Assembly (NCBI GenBank): GCA_025594325.1
Contig: JANHCV010000006.1
Span: forward strand, 806,001-870,000
DNA length: 64,000 bases
Source of the DNA: Blastocladiella emersonii ATCC 22665
Lineage: Eukaryota; Blastocladiomycota; Blastocladiomycetes; Blastocladiales; Blastocladiaceae
Reading direction: 5' to 3'
A program made the translations under genes and the position numbers. Positions 1-11,101 of the stretch are shown here, piece by piece; position 1 is the first letter of the stretch, and every line of letters begins with the position of its first letter. The notes under the pieces are model-generated. The model saw only the letters and a list, made by a program, of their open reading frames with translations. It made no database searches and was not told the origin of the DNA.

Positions 1-1470
1 TGCCGCAAGGTGTCGCGCCGCGCACGCGTGGATGCGCGAGGATAGCGTGACGGCGCCGGCTGGGTCGGCTGGGTGCGCGACGGGGGATGACGGCGGGGTC
101 AGCGAGGTGGTGACCGACGCGTAGTGCGCGAGGGCGACAAGTGCGTCGAGGACGGCGAGCAGGTCGACCGGGTCCTGCGCCGGGTCGACGGTGGCCGCAG
201 CGGCGGTGGTGCGCGGGCGCGGGGCGATGGCGGTGGCGATGCTGAAGGGCTGGAACGGGACGGGACTCGCGCGCGCACCGACGCCGACGCCGACGCCCGC
301 GACAGGGCTCACGCGGTTCGGGTACGCGTGCTGCGCGGCGGTGAGCGACAGGCGGTGCATGGCGTGGGTCGCCGCGTCCCACCACCCGGGCGCGCCACTG
401 CCGTTCCCGTTCGTCTGCGTCGTCGGCGTCGGCTGCGGGGCAGAAAGCGGCGCGTGCTGCCAGTAGACGGCCAGCCACGGTCCGCGCTGGACGGGCGACC
501 GGTGGATCGCGGCGTGGGCGGGCGGGATGTCCATGTGCAGGACGAGGGCCTGGGCGAGGCCGTGGATGAGGCTGTCGACGTGCACGGCGTCGTCGAGGTC
601 CGTCAGGTAGGCCGAGTCTTGGTGGTGGTGCCGCGGCAGCTTCTGGCGGAACACGAGGAGCGACTCTAGCAGCGCGCCGACCGCAGCGACCGAGCACGGT
701 TCCTGCAGGCCGCGCTCGTCGAGGATGAGCGCCGGGTGGAGGCGCACGGTCGATGGGGTCGAAGGCAGCGCGACGAGCAGCGGGGTGTAGCTCGAGAGCA
801 GGGCGCGGACCGTCATGTTGAACTGGTGCGCGAGGCGCGCGTCGTGTGGTGGGAGGTCGCGGAAGCTCTGCTGCAGCAGCGCGAGGGACTGGAGCTCTAC
901 ACGTTCACGATCAGGGTGCGGATCAGCAACGGTGGTCATCTCACTGACCCTCCAAAACAGAAGCGTACCAGCGGCAGCATCGCGGCGCAAGATCCGGCCC
1001 GTGGACGCATTGGACTGGCCGCGCACCACGGCCGGGCGGTACTCGTGGTAGAGGCGGCGCGTGTGCGGGTTGACGGCGGTGCCGATGGCCCACTGTTGGG
1101 CGAGCGCGACCGAGGCGTCAATGTGCTCGACGAGCTCGGCCGTCGACTGCGGGCCGAGCGGGGGCAGCACGGCCGAAACGGCGGGTTCCGGATCGAGCGC
1201 GAGCGTGCCGCGGACCGGCGGCTGGATGGGGTGATCGGCGGGCGCCGGGGTCCCGACCGCGGCCCGCGATGCGGTCGGCGCGAGCTGCGCGAGGGTCACG
1301 GGCCCGCGGAACGAGGAGGCGGAGACGGAGGAAGTGGAATGCATCGACTTGATCGAGTGCGCGTGCGCGTGCGCGTGGGTGTGCGCAGATCGGGAAGGAA
1401 TGGGCGCCGGATGGACGGCGGCGCTCGCGGTGGGCCCGCGCAGGCGGAGGGAGGCGGCACTGGACAGCAT
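1..1470 (-). CDS. Unknown protein, possibly mitochondrial; C-terminus lies outside the window
   Basis: The ATG at 1470 opens a frame that runs off the left edge. Exon 1 is 1470-969 and exon 2 is 896 to beyond 1. The intron 897-968 (72 nt) starts GTACGC, ends GTGTAG and has a CTGAT branch point; the frame is also open through it, but the splice sites match the local consensus and removing it joins two helix-rich parts. The N-terminus (about residues 1-50) is rich in Ala, Ser, Arg and His and poor in acidic residues, with a run of Ala-His pairs, which would suit a mitochondrial presequence. About 466 residues are visible after splicing, with stretches rich in Leu and His. I do not recognise the family. 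A TATA box lies about 70 bp upstream. Confidence 0.6.
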   Translation of the reverse strand, partial: MLSSAASLRLRGPTASAAVHPAPIPSRSAHTHAHAHAHSIKSMHSTSSVSASSFRGPVTLAQLAPTASRAAVGTPAPADHPIQPPVRGTLALDPEPAVSAVLPPLGPQSTAELVEHIDASVALAQQWAIGTAVNPHTRRLYHEYRPAVVRGQSNASTGRILRRDAAAGTLLFWRVSEMTTVADPHPDRERVELQSLALLQQSFRDLPPHDARLAHQFNMTVRALLSSYTPLLVALPSTPSTVRLHPALILDERGLQEPCSVAAVGALLESLLVFRQKLPRHHHQDSAYLTDLDDAVHVDSLIHGLAQALVLHMDIPPAHAAIHRSPVQRGPWLAVYWQHAPLSAPQPTPTTQTNGNGSGAPGWWDAATHAMHRLSLTAAQHAYPNRVSPVAGVGVGVGARASPVPFQPFSIATAIAPRPRTTAAAATVDPAQDPVDLLAVLDALVALAHYASVTTSLTPPSSPVAHPADPAGAVTLSSRIHACAARHLAA

Positions 1471-1539
1471 GGGTGGACTTTTTTGGAATTGCTGAGCCAC
1501 CCGTGCTGCGCGGCGGCGGCGGCGGGGGAGGCGCAGCCA

Positions 1540-1546
1540 TTTTATA
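1540..1546 (-). promoter_or_regulatory. TATA box of the leftmost gene
   Basis: On the minus strand this reads TATAAAA, 70 bp upstream of the ATG at 1470, a suitable distance for a core promoter with a short 5' leader. It is one of few AT-rich hexamers in an otherwise GC-rich stretch. Confidence 0.5.
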
Positions 1547-2634
1547 CGGCCGGTGGCCGACCGACCTCGTCGCCAGCGCGAGCACGCACTCGCCGCGCGC
1601 AAACGCGCAAGGAGCGTGCTCCCGGCGGGCAGGTGTCAAGCCACCCGCACGCTGGGAGCATCGCGCTCGCGGATCATGGAGGGACGAGGCTCGCGGGCCA
1701 GAGATAGCAGACACGCCGCGATGGCGTCGTCTGCGTCTCCCGGCCGCGCCACGGTCGAGTCAGCGAGGGGATGGCAGCGGGACTGCCGCGCCAGCAATCA
1801 CGCACGGCTGCAGGGTGCCGCCCCTTGCAGCCGGCCAAGTCACCATCGTCGCGGCCGCTGACGGGATGCGGGCAGGGGTGCACGGCAGCGTGCGTGCGTG
1901 CGCGGGCGTTTCGCGGCGGCGAGCAGCAGCGCGCAGCGGAACGCGTTGCGCCATGCGAGACGCGTGTGGCGTGATCCGCGAGAGGCGTGGCGGGCGCTCA
2001 CCTGATGCTCCGCTCGACCTTCGGCCCGCGCGCCTTAGTCTCGGTGCACAGATTCGTTCCCACGTGTGGCACGCCGTTGGACCTGCCAAACGCGTCAAAG
2101 TGGCGCTCGGGCTGACCGTGGAAACGAGTCTGGAATCTAGTTTCACCCCCACCCCTCCCGCCACGTATTTCGCGCGGATAATCGTTCGCGCCGCGTTACT
2201 CCCCCGCTCGTAATAAAAGTCGCCTCGGTCAATTCAGACGATGGACATGATTTTACACGCTCTACCCGCTCGGGCAGGTCTGGCCCCGTAAACCCGCACC
2301 GATCACGCTGGAGAGGTGGGTCCCGCCTCGGCGGGGGTCCGGGGTCCTCGGCTGATCCGCGCCGACGTCGCACCGACACCTCCATGGCCCGTTTGGCCTC
2401 GGACCGGGCGCGTTCGAAAGCGCTTCTCCCAGGCTACACACGCTGGTACCAATTTAAAATGTGACGGCCCACGGGGTGGCCAGAACGGGCGAGCATCGAC
2501 TCGGCGCGCCTGTGGAGGTCGGGCACCAAGTGGCGACCTCGCTCAAACAAGCTGGATGTGTTGTATTGTGTTGCAGGAGCCTCCTGTACTAGTTTGCAGT
2601 GAGTGCGCTCGGTGGGGAGTTGGGTATGGTCCGC

Positions 2635-3302
2635 GAAAGGTCGGGTCGGAGCGCGTCACCGCGATCTACTTGCGCGCGACCCGCCGACCGTGCCACTCGG
2701 TCGATTCTCGAGTTCTCGACGGTTTCTGATAGAGCTCAACGGGTTAAACATCCTGGTGGTCCGAAACGCACGAAGGCCGGCGATCCAAGGCTCCTGGGTG
2801 GGGCGACGCAACTGTTGACCTTACGGTTAAGCGAGGCGGGCTTTACGGGTGTTACCTGGTCGAAACACCGCTCAAACGAACTTAATGAACCTTCTTTATG
2901 TCTCAAGGTGATTGGTTTCGGACACGGCCAGAGGGAGTTGAGTGTGCGGCGAGCACGCGTAGCGCCCAAGTCCCCCGCTGCGCCACCCACTCCCCGTGTT
3001 CCTGGACTCCACTCTTCATGAAACCCCACAGAAGTTGTCGAGAGAGCTCCCCAAGTGACGATATCAAGGTTTGTCGACGTAAAGTTTGAGCTGCCAACGA
3101 CTAGCCGTGCACGTGGCCTTCAGGCAGTGCAACTTGCCGCGGGCTCGCGTTTGTGATCGGGCAGCCCCAGAGTGGGTATCCACCGATGGCCCCGAGTCTG
3201 CTCTTTTGAACAAACATGGTCCGGGGGAAAGTTGTTTGGGTGGCACGTCGAGCGGGTCGCCCGAAAGGTGATCGCGGTTTCGCGCTCCGACCGACCTTCG
3301 GC
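2635..3302. repeat. Degenerate inverted repeat, arms about 62 bp
   Basis: The stretch 2635-2696 and the reverse complement of 3239-3302 match at roughly four bases in five; both contain GGTCGG, TCGGAGCGCG, ACCGCGATC, GCGACCCGC and GTGCCAC in the same order. The arms are about 540 bp apart with no coding sequence between them. This could be what remains of a small inverted-repeat transposon. Confidence 0.45.
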
Positions 3303-4094
3303 GCTCACTTTCCACCGTCGTAACAACCCCCCACCACCGACCCACTTGGTGCAACGGTGCCTAATCCGCTCAAATTAAGTTTCTCTTTCCAACGAGACCG
3401 GTTACGGAGCAATCGGATCAGGTGTCCAACGTCAGCAAGGCGGGGAAGTCGGGGTTCGGCCCTGTTCACTCAAAGCTGACTCGAATGAGACGTGACGGGT
3501 ACGAGCGAGTTGCCCCGGCCGAGAGCTTTCGAAAACTGTCAATCGCAGTGAAATCGGCCTCGTGGGGAGCCCGGGCGGGGTGGGTCGGCCTCCGAGCGCG
3601 ACGCCCGCCCGCGCTTCCCGCGCCTGATCCTCCGCACCAGTACGGATTTAGGCTTAGCGGACCGCAGATCCGCGTAGCCCATGATGCGTCGCACGAGAAT
3701 GCTGAATGACCTGAGGCCAAAAGATCAGCGGTGGGGTGGAATTGACGAAAGACCGCGCCGGGGGTAATTATCGGCGAGAAAAGCACTGCTGAGTGAAACT
3801 AGACTCCAGACTCGTTTACGCGTCGGCCTGCACGCCGTGACCCCACGTGACCCCTCTGACGCCCCTGCCGTAAGCGGAAACGAGCTGGCACCGAGACTAC
3901 GCGCGCCTTGCTCTCGTTCGACGCGGATGAGCCGCACGCTCCGCAGCGACGCAGCAACTCCATGCATCTTGAACCCCGATCCGGATAGAACCACCTGCAT
4001 CCGAACCCGTACCGCGCCAGGTGCGTGTCCACCTGCTTCGCCCACGCGCTCGAACCAATTGCCAACCAACCCGCCCGTCTAGCCAGCCACCACC

Positions 4095-7000
4095 ATGTCC
4101 GCCGACCCGCGCCAGTTTCTGGCCGAGCTCGAGGCCGAGGGCGCCGACCTCGACCCGATGCAGCACTCGGAGACCCAGGGCGTGACGCGCAAGATCGCCG
4201 AGCGCGAGAGCACCTACCACGCACGCCGCCTGCACCGCGCCCTGTCGCCCGACCGCAAGGATGCCTTTGCCGCCGCCGCGTCCGGCGCCGCTGGCTCCGC
4301 CGACGCGTCGTCCTCGTCCGCCTCTTCCTACGCCGACGTGATGCGCCAGCACGAGCTCGACCGCGAGGAGCACCGCGTGCGCGCCGAAATCGCCCGCCGC
4401 GAGCGCGAGGCCGCCGAGGAGGGCGGTGTCTCCGCCAGCGCCGCTGCCGCCCGCAGCACCACCCCGCCCGCTGCGCCGCTCGGCGAGACCCCGCGCCGCC
4501 GCCGCCGCCGCTGGGACGAGACCCCCGTCGCGCACGAGTCTGGGGCCGGGAGCGGCGTCGCCGTGTCCGAGTGGGACCGCGACGAGCCCGCGCCCAAGTC
4601 GGGCAGCGGCAGCCGGTCGCGGTGGGACGAGACCCCGCGCGACGAGGCCGGCGCCGTGCCCGGCGCAACACCGCGCGCCAAGCGGTCGCGCTGGGACGAG
4701 ACGCCCGTGGCCACCGCTTCCGCGGGACCATCGCGGTCGCGGTGGGACGAGACGCCGCGCGACCTGTCCGAGACCCCGCGCGCGAAGCGGTCACGGTGGG
4801 ACGAGACCCCCGTCAACACGGGGTTGGGCGCTTCGATAGGCGCGAACGGCGTGCTCATGACGCCCGTGGCGCTCGCGCCCGACGCGGCGACCGAAATGGA
4901 CCAGCGCAACGCGTGGATGACGGACGAGGAGCTCGACGTGCTGCTGCCGTCCGAGGGTTACAAGATCCTCGACCCGCCCGCCAGCTACAAGCCGATCCGC
5001 AACCCGGCGCGCAAGCTCACGGCGACGCCCGCGCACCAGGGCTTCTTCATGTCCGAGGGCTCGGCGGCGCCGCGCATGGCCGACATCCCCGGCAACTCGC
5101 TCGCCCTGCAGGACCTGCCGAGCCTCAAGCAGGAGGACCTGCAGTTCTTCGGCAAGCTGCTCGACGACAAGCCCGAGACTGACCTGTCGCTCGACGAGCT
5201 CAAGGAGCGCAAGGTGATGCGCCTGCTCATCAAGATCAAGAACGGCACCCCGCCCGTGCGCAAGGTGGCCATGCGCCAGATCACGGACAAGGCGCGCGAT
5301 TTCGGGCCCGGCCCGCTGTTCAACCAGATCCTCCCGCTCCTCATGAGCCCGTCGCTCGAGGACCAGGAGCGCCACCTGCTCGTCAAGGTGATCGACCGCG
5401 TCCTGTACAAGCTCGACGACCTGGTGCGGCCCTACGTGCACAAGATCCTGGTCGTGATTGAGCCGCTGCTCATCGACGAGGACTACTACGCGCGCATCGA
5501 GGGCCGCGAGATCATCTCCAACCTCGCCAAGGCCGCGGGGCTCGCCACCATGATCGCCACCATGCGCCCCGATATCGACCACGTCGACGAGTACGTGCGC
5601 AACACCACGGCGCGCGCGTTCGCCGTGGTCGGCAGCGCGCTCGGGATCCCGGCGCTGCTCCCCTTCCTCAAGGCCGTGTGCCGGTCCAAGAAGTCGTGGC
5701 AGGCGCGCCACACGGGCATCAAGATCATCCAGCAGATCGCGCTGCTCATGGGGTGCGCGGTGCTCCCGCACCTCAAGAACCTCGTGTCGGCACTCGCCGA
5801 CGGCCTGCAGGACGAGCAGCAGAAGGTGCGCACCATCACGGCGCTCGCCATTGCCGCGCTCGCCGAGGCCGCGCACCCGTACGGGATCGATAGCTTCGAG
5901 GATATCGTCGTGCCGCTGTGGACCGACCTGCGCAAGCACCGCGGCAAGGCCCTCGCGGCGTTCCTCAAGGCGATCGGGTCGCTCATCCCGCTCATGGAGA
6001 CGGCGCACGCCGACTACTACACGACCGAGGCCATGCCCATCATCATCCGCGAGTTTGCGTCGCCCGACGACGAGATGCGCAAGATCGTGCTCAAGGTCGT
6101 CAAGCAGACGGTCGGCACCGACGGCATCACGCCCGATTTCGTCCGCGAGAAGGTGCTCGACGAGTTCTTCCGCAACTTCTGGGTCCGCCGCATGGCCCTC
6201 GACAAGCGCAACGCCAAGCCGCTCGTCGAGACGACCGTCGAGATCGCCAAGAAGTCCGGCGTCGGCGTCGTCCTCGAGCGGCTCGTGCCCGACCTCAAGG
6301 ACGAGTCCGAGGCGTACCGCAAGATGGTCATGGACGCCATCGAGCAGGTCGTGTCGGCGCTCGGCGTCGCGGACGTGGACCTGCCGCTCGAGCAGAGGCT
6401 CATTGACGGCATGCTGTTCGCGTTCCAGGAGCAGTCGACCGAGGACGTGGTCATGCTCAACGGGTTCGGCACCATCGTCAACGCCCTCGGCAACCGCGTG
6501 CGCCCGTACCTGCAGCAGATCTGCACCACTATCCTGTGGCGGCTCAACAACAAGTCGGCCAAGGTGCGGCAGCAGGCGGCCGACCTCGTGTCCCGCGTTG
6601 CTATCGTCCTGCGCACGTGCGGCGAGGAGAAGCTGCTGTCGCACCTCGGCGTCGTCCTGTACGAGTACCTCGGCGAGGAGTACCCCGAGGTGCTCGGCAG
6701 CATCCTCGGCGCGCTCAAGGCCATCGTTAACGTGATCGGCATGACCGAGATGAACCCGCCCATCAAGGACCTGCTGCCGCGGCTCACGCCGATCCTGCGC
6801 AACCGGCACGAGAAGGTGCAGGAGAACGTGATCGACCTCGTCGGGCGCATCGCGGACCGCGGCGCCAGCTACGTATCGGCGCGCGAGTGGATGCGCATCT
6901 GCTTCGAGCTGCTCGACCTGCTCAAGGCCCACAAGAAGGCGATCCGGCGCGCCGCCGTCAACACGTTCGGGTACATTGCCAAGGCCATCGGCCCGCAGGA

Positions 7001-7637
7001 CGTGCTCGCGACGCTGCTCAACAACCTCAAGGTGCAGGAGCGGCAGAACCGCGTGTGCACGACGGTCGCCATCGCGATCGTCGCCGAGACGTGCGCGCCC
7101 TTCACGGTCCTCCCGGCGCTCATGTGCGAGTACCGCGTGCCCGAGCTCAACGTGCAGAACGGCGTGCTCAAGTCGCTGTCGTTCCTGTTCGAGTACATTG
7201 GCGAGATGGGCAAGGACTACGTGTACGCGGTGACGCCGCTGCTCGAGGACGCGCTCATCGACCGCGACCTCGTGCACCGGCAGACGGCGTGCACCACGGT
7301 CAAGCACCTCGCCCTCGGCGTCGCCGGGCTAGGGTGTGAGGACGCCATGGTCCACCTGCTCAACCACGTCTGGCCCAACATCTTCGAGACGTCGCCGCAC
7401 GTCATCAACGCCGTGACCGACGCGGTCGAGGCGCTCCGCGTCGCGCTCGGTCCCGGCGTCCTCCTCAACTACGTCCTCCAGGGCCTGTTCCACCCGGCGC
7501 GCCGCGTCCGCGAGGTGTACTGGAAGGTCTACAACACCATGTACATTGGCGCACAGGACACGCTCGTCCCGTACCTCCCGCGGCTCGAGTCCGACGACCG
7601 GTTCCGCTGGGCGCGCGACGAGCTCGCGTACTTCTGA
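4095..7637 (+). CDS. SF3B1: Splicing factor 3B subunit 1 (U2 snRNP)
   Basis: SF3B1 is the large HEAT-repeat scaffold of the U2 snRNP that clamps the branch-point helix in the nucleus. The ORF is one exon of 1180 residues (human 1304, S. pombe Prp10 about 1200) with a strong ACCACCATG start. The N-terminus has five Arg-Trp-Asp-Glu-Thr-Pro motifs, with tryptophans near 140, 177, 200, 217 and 235; these are the U2AF-ligand motifs bound by UHM domains of U2AF or SPF45. Then comes the p14-binding segment ([15 protein letters not shown], near 297), followed by HEAT repeats to the end. The lysine that is mutated in human cancers (K700) corresponds to K577 in DEQQKVRT. The KAIRRAAV segment equivalent to the pladienolide-contact region (human R1074, V1078) is kept. 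The identification is secure. Confidence 0.97.
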   Translation: MSADPRQFLAELEAEGADLDPMQHSETQGVTRKIAERESTYHARRLHRALSPDRKDAFAAAASGAAGSADASSSSASSYADVMRQHELDREEHRVRAEIARREREAAEEGGVSASAAAARSTTPPAAPLGETPRRRRRRWDETPVAHESGAGSGVAVSEWDRDEPAPKSGSGSRSRWDETPRDEAGAVPGATPRAKRSRWDETPVATASAGPSRSRWDETPRDLSETPRAKRSRWDETPVNTGLGASIGANGVLMTPVALAPDAATEMDQRNAWMTDEELDVLLPSEGYKILDPPASYKPIRNPARKLTATPAHQGFFMSEGSAAPRMADIPGNSLALQDLPSLKQEDLQFFGKLLDDKPETDLSLDELKERKVMRLLIKIKNGTPPVRKVAMRQITDKARDFGPGPLFNQILPLLMSPSLEDQERHLLVKVIDRVLYKLDDLVRPYVHKILVVIEPLLIDEDYYARIEGREIISNLAKAAGLATMIATMRPDIDHVDEYVRNTTARAFAVVGSALGIPALLPFLKAVCRSKKSWQARHTGIKIIQQIALLMGCAVLPHLKNLVSALADGLQDEQQKVRTITALAIAALAEAAHPYGIDSFEDIVVPLWTDLRKHRGKALAAFLKAIGSLIPLMETAHADYYTTEAMPIIIREFASPDDEMRKIVLKVVKQTVGTDGITPDFVREKVLDEFFRNFWVRRMALDKRNAKPLVETTVEIAKKSGVGVVLERLVPDLKDESEAYRKMVMDAIEQVVSALGVADVDLPLEQRLIDGMLFAFQEQSTEDVVMLNGFGTIVNALGNRVRPYLQQICTTILWRLNNKSAKVRQQAADLVSRVAIVLRTCGEEKLLSHLGVVLYEYLGEEYPEVLGSILGALKAIVNVIGMTEMNPPIKDLLPRLTPILRNRHEKVQENVIDLVGRIADRGASYVSAREWMRICFELLDLLKAHKKAIRRAAVNTFGYIAKAIGPQDVLATLLNNLKVQERQNRVCTTVAIAIVAETCAPFTVLPALMCEYRVPELNVQNGVLKSLSFLFEYIGEMGKDYVYAVTPLLEDALIDRDLVHRQTACTTVKHLALGVAGLGCEDAMVHLLNHVWPNIFETSPHVINAVTDAVEALRVALGPGVLLNYVLQGLFHPARRVREVYWKVYNTMYIGAQDTLVPYLPRLESDDRFRWARDELAYF

Positions 7638-7895
7638 GTGGGTCCGCGGGTGCAGCTGAATATATTTCTTACCGTGATCCCTTGTTGAGCAGTGGAGCAA
7701 GGTTCGTGCAAGCGTGATGCGCGCCGTGATTCCTTGTGGCGGGTGGTGGCGACAGGCGGGCGGAGCGCAGGCACTCGGCCCTGAAGGTGAAACCGCCGCT
7801 GGATCCGGGGTCTCCTCGTGAGGTAGATCCCCTGCTCCGACTCGCCCTCTCTCCTCGCTCTCCCACGCCGCCGCATACAAGTAAACTAGACGACC

Positions 7896-8685
7896 ATGTA
7901 TCACTCCAACCGCTCGCGTCCACCAGCGACCGCCCGGCTCGCCGCCGCGGTGATCCTCGCCGTCGCTGCCATCCTCGCCCTCGCCGCGGCCCCCGCCGCC
8001 GCGCAGGGGACCAAGTGCAGCGCCGACAACGACTGCGACCGCACCACGTTCGGGTGTACGTGCCCTTCACGCTCCCGCTCTCTCTGATCCGGCACATGAT
8101 CGCTCACTACTAAGCCCCCGCGTAGCCGAGTTCCGCTGCGGCCCGAACAACATCTGCGTCCCCGAGCGGTGCAACCCCGGGTTCGCCGCGCTGTCGTGCC
8201 AGTCGTACGACCCGACCATGTACTGCGCGGCATTCAAGTGCGTGCCGCGGATCCTCGAGAACGTGGCGTGCGACCGCATGTCCTTCGACAAGCAGTGCAT
8301 CGACGGGCTCGTGTGCAACGGCGGACAGTGCAAGAACTCGACGGCGATCACGGGTGGCGGTAGTGGCGGCAGCGGGCTGCCGGCGTTCTCGCCGCCGACC
8401 GTCCCGTCGACGGGCGCGACCAGCCCAAACAGGTCGACGACGGGCGGCAGCGGTAGCGCGGCCCCGCCAACGTCGTCGTCGTCATCGTCGAACAGCAGCA
8501 AGTCCGAGGGCGGGCTGCCGACATCGTTCTTCACGATCCTCGGCAGTGCGCTCGCGTGCCTCGTCGCCTTCTGCACCACGCTCTGGAAGCTGTACTGGCG
8601 CCGCCGCCGCGCCAAGGCTGCCGAGGCAGCAGCGGCCGCGGCGAACGGAGGTAAGCCGGCGCAGCAGCAGCAGCGCTTCGCGTGA
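7896..8685 (+). CDS. CRM-1: cysteine-rich single-pass membrane protein
   Basis: First member of the tandem family. Exon 1 is 7896-8055 and exon 2 is 8126-8685, with a phase-1 intron 8056-8125 (GTACGT to CGTAG); this gives 239 residues. An alanine-rich signal peptide (about 1-37) is followed by a two-cysteine piece (KCSADNDCD), then the intron, then the ten-cysteine part starting EFRCGPNNICVPERC and ending near GGQCKNS. A Gly/Ser/Pro linker leads to one membrane helix (FFTILGSALACLVAFCTTLW) and a short tail that begins WRRRR and ends with a Gln run. The cysteine ladder faces outside if this is type I. Its ectodomain is closest to CRM-10. The tail lacks the LPAY/YxxL motifs of later members. 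Function unknown. Confidence 0.85.
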
Positions 8686-8904
8686 GTGTGGGGCGGGTTC
8701 GTGTCGTGCACGACGGGAGAGAGGAGGAGCAATAGACGAAGGTAGAGCGTGATGTGTCACCCATCATCCACCAGGTTAGCGCAACTGAGGGCCGGGTTTG
8801 GGCAGAGTACGTGGCGTAGGGTCCCTCCCTTCTGGAATCTCTAAAGAGCCGCCACACCCCCTGCTGTGCTCGCTCCCGCTCCCCACACGGTTGAGAGGTA
8901 GATC

Positions 8905-9911
8905 ATGCATCTTCGTCACGTACTCGCCGCGGCCGTCGTCGCGGTCCTCGCGCTGGCCCAGCCGAGCAACGGCCAGCTCCTCCACTGCAAAACCAACAAG
9001 GACTGCGAGTCGAGTACGTCGCCGTCGTTACCTTCGCGCGCTGATCCTCGACTGATCCTGACGCGAGCTCTCACCCAGCCTCGCTCGGCGCCGAGTTCGA
9101 GTGCGGCCCGACCAACACCTGCGTGCCCAAGGTGTGCTCCAAGACCAAGGACGGCATCCTGGGCTGCAAGTCGCCCGACGGCCGCCTCAAGTGCCGGTCC
9201 AGCAAGTGCGTGCGGCTCAACATCACGGGCGAGTGGTGCAACCCGTCGGCGCTCGACAGCGAGTGCGTCGACGGGCTCTCGTGCGATTACACGTACAAGA
9301 TCTGCTGGGCCGGCAACGCGCAGTCGCTCGCCGAGCACATTGCGTCCTCGCCTAAGTCGGTCGTCAGCGGTGGCGGTGGCGGCGGCGGCGGGATGTCGTT
9401 TGGCGAGTGGGCGGTCATCGGGATCTCGACTCTGGTCGGAGTCGCGGGGTTCGCGGCCGTCCTGCGGTTCGGCATGGTCGCGCCGTGGGCGGCGACGAAG
9501 CCCGAGATGATCCAGTCTATCACCATCTCACAGGGCAGCGGCGGCGGTGCGCACGGCGCGGTTGTCATGAACCCGCAGCAGCAGCAGCCCCAGCAGCAAC
9601 CGCAACAGCAGTACGCCAACGACCAGCAGTACCAGCAGTACCTCCAGTTCGTGCAGCAGCAACAACAACAACAGCAGCAGCAGCATCTCTACTCGCAGCA
9701 GCCGACCGGCGCATCGACGCTGCCGTACCCTCCGAGCACCTACCAGTCCGCGTCGACGCCGTACACGCCAGCGCCAGGCTCCATGAACATGCCTACCCCT
9801 TCGCCGGCGCCGCTAGTGCACGCTCCCGGCTCGATGGCCATGCCGACGCCCACGGCGGCAACGGTCTCGGCCGGGTCGCGCGTTGAGGCGCTGATGCGCG
9901 GCAACAAGTGA
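8905..9911 (+). CDS. CRM-2: cysteine-rich single-pass membrane protein with Gln-rich tail
   Basis: Exon 1 is 8905-9013 and exon 2 is 9079-9911, with a phase-1 intron 9014-9078 starting GTACGTCG; this gives 313 residues. A signal peptide (about 1-23) precedes CKTNKDC, then the ten-cysteine block starting EFECGPTNTCVPKVC. A glycine run leads to a membrane helix (WAVIGISTLVGVAGFAAVL). The cytoplasmic tail is long and has two Gln-rich stretches (about residues 190-235), then Pro/Thr/Met-rich sequence with repeated MPTP. It lies 219 bp after CRM-1 on the same strand. The shared intron position and cysteine order prove common descent with its neighbours. Confidence 0.85.
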
Positions 9912-10154
9912 TGAGAGGTGTCTTCTCGTATAATGCATAGAGTTTCTTTGCATCGAAGGCGTCCGGAGAGGGTTGGCCAGGTTGAGGGCAAACGGGAGAG
10001 AGGGGAGCATAAGCTCAGCGGCCTGCCTGGGGGCGGCGCCACGGCCAACGCCCTCGGCGCCGCCGCTTCTCCGCCACAACGCCGCCACAACACCGGCCAT
10101 GGCCACGGCCTCGCTCGAGGCGATGAACGGCGCGCTACTCTTCCAACGCCACCG

Positions 10155-10898
10155 ATGAAGCATATGAAGATGATATTACTAGATGCACTCCTCTTCCTGA
10201 CCGCGCTCGCGTCGTCGATCCACGCCGTGTGCGCGCAGGTGACCGCGCCAGGTTTGACGCCGACCGCAACCCGCCCTGCAACCGTCTCCGCTACCCGGAC
10301 CGTGATTCCCACGTCCTGGTCGACGTCTGAACCGAGCCTCCGATCAAGCGGCCCGATCGACTTGGGCTTCCCGGCCTTCGCGCTCGCGTTCGTGATCATC
10401 TTGATGGGCGGCTGCGCTCAGCTCTTTGCGCGGAGCAGCAGATCGCCATCGAGAGCGAATGCCGCCGGCCTGACCCCGGCGCCGGAGCCGGCCGGTGCGG
10501 AACCTGCTGCTCCGCTTCCTGCCTACACGCCCTCGCCCGGCCCCGAGACGGTGACGGCGAACGGCGAGCGCGTCGCGTACATACCCGTCATCATTGATCG
10601 CAACGGCAACGTCGTCCAACCCGCACCGCCGAACTACACGTCGCTCGCGCGACCAAGCGTCGCGCCTGGTGGCATCCCGTACCCGCCTGCGGCATCGCAC
10701 TCGGCTCAACTCGCCTCCGCTGAACCGCCGAGTCTTCGCGACCCTATCTTGTCCGCGACCGCGATCCCGTACCCGCCCGCTGCGGCTCGCCCTGATCCGC
10801 CTCTTCCTTCGGGCTTGCCGCCGTTCCCAACTGAAGGGCCGCTCGCGCTACCCGAAGGGCCACTCGCGATGCCCGAGCCGCGGCCGGTTGTGCGGTGA
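10155..10898 (+). CDS. CRM-3: family member lacking the cysteine-rich ectodomain
   Basis: A single exon of 247 residues. It has a signal peptide ending near HAVCAQ, then a short Thr/Pro-rich stalk (PTATRPATVSATRT), a membrane helix (FPAFALAFVIILMGGCAQLF, about 74-93) and a proline-rich tail. The tail has the family motifs LPAYTP, RVAYIPVIIDRNGN, NYTSL and, at the end, LAMPEPRP. The intron and the whole ten-cysteine block seen in its neighbours are missing, with no frameshift, so it could still make a membrane-anchored tail without a sensor. ATG-AAG-CAT-ATG offers two close starts; the first was used. A pseudogene is possible, but the frame is intact. Confidence 0.75.
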   Translation: MKHMKMILLDALLFLTALASSIHAVCAQVTAPGLTPTATRPATVSATRTVIPTSWSTSEPSLRSSGPIDLGFPAFALAFVIILMGGCAQLFARSSRSPSRANAAGLTPAPEPAGAEPAAPLPAYTPSPGPETVTANGERVAYIPVIIDRNGNVVQPAPPNYTSLARPSVAPGGIPYPPAASHSAQLASAEPPSLRDPILSATAIPYPPAAARPDPPLPSGLPPFPTEGPLALPEGPLAMPEPRPVVR

Positions 10899-11101
10899 TG
10901 GTGACGGTCACAGCGCACGCCCTCCTCGGTTCCTGGTCGCTCGTCCGGAAGTCGGCAGTCACCAGATTCCTCGTCGCCACACTGCTTCACCCCGCTAGCG
11001 CGCAAGTCTCATCGGATTAGCCACCCCTCGCGCCTGTTGCCTGAAATCCTCGCCAGTGTCTGGAAATCGCTACCCCTCCCTCGTCCTTGGCTATATCCTG
11101 A

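Larger units (their letters stand above)
1471..4094. other. Divergent intergenic region, no gene seen
   Basis: This 2.6-kb region separates the minus-strand gene ending at 1470 from SF3B1. All open frames here are short, overlap one another and carry no recognisable protein features. The part from about 2200 to 3800 is less GC-rich than the genes and holds a degenerate inverted repeat. The last 60 bp before SF3B1 include a CCAAT-like box near 4054. Confidence 0.6.

Noticed and set aside
4791-7307. Long open frame antisense to SF3B1 (838 codons)
   Set aside because: It is rich in Arg, Leu, Val and Asp from reversed GC-rich codons, has no domain, and overlaps a certain gene.
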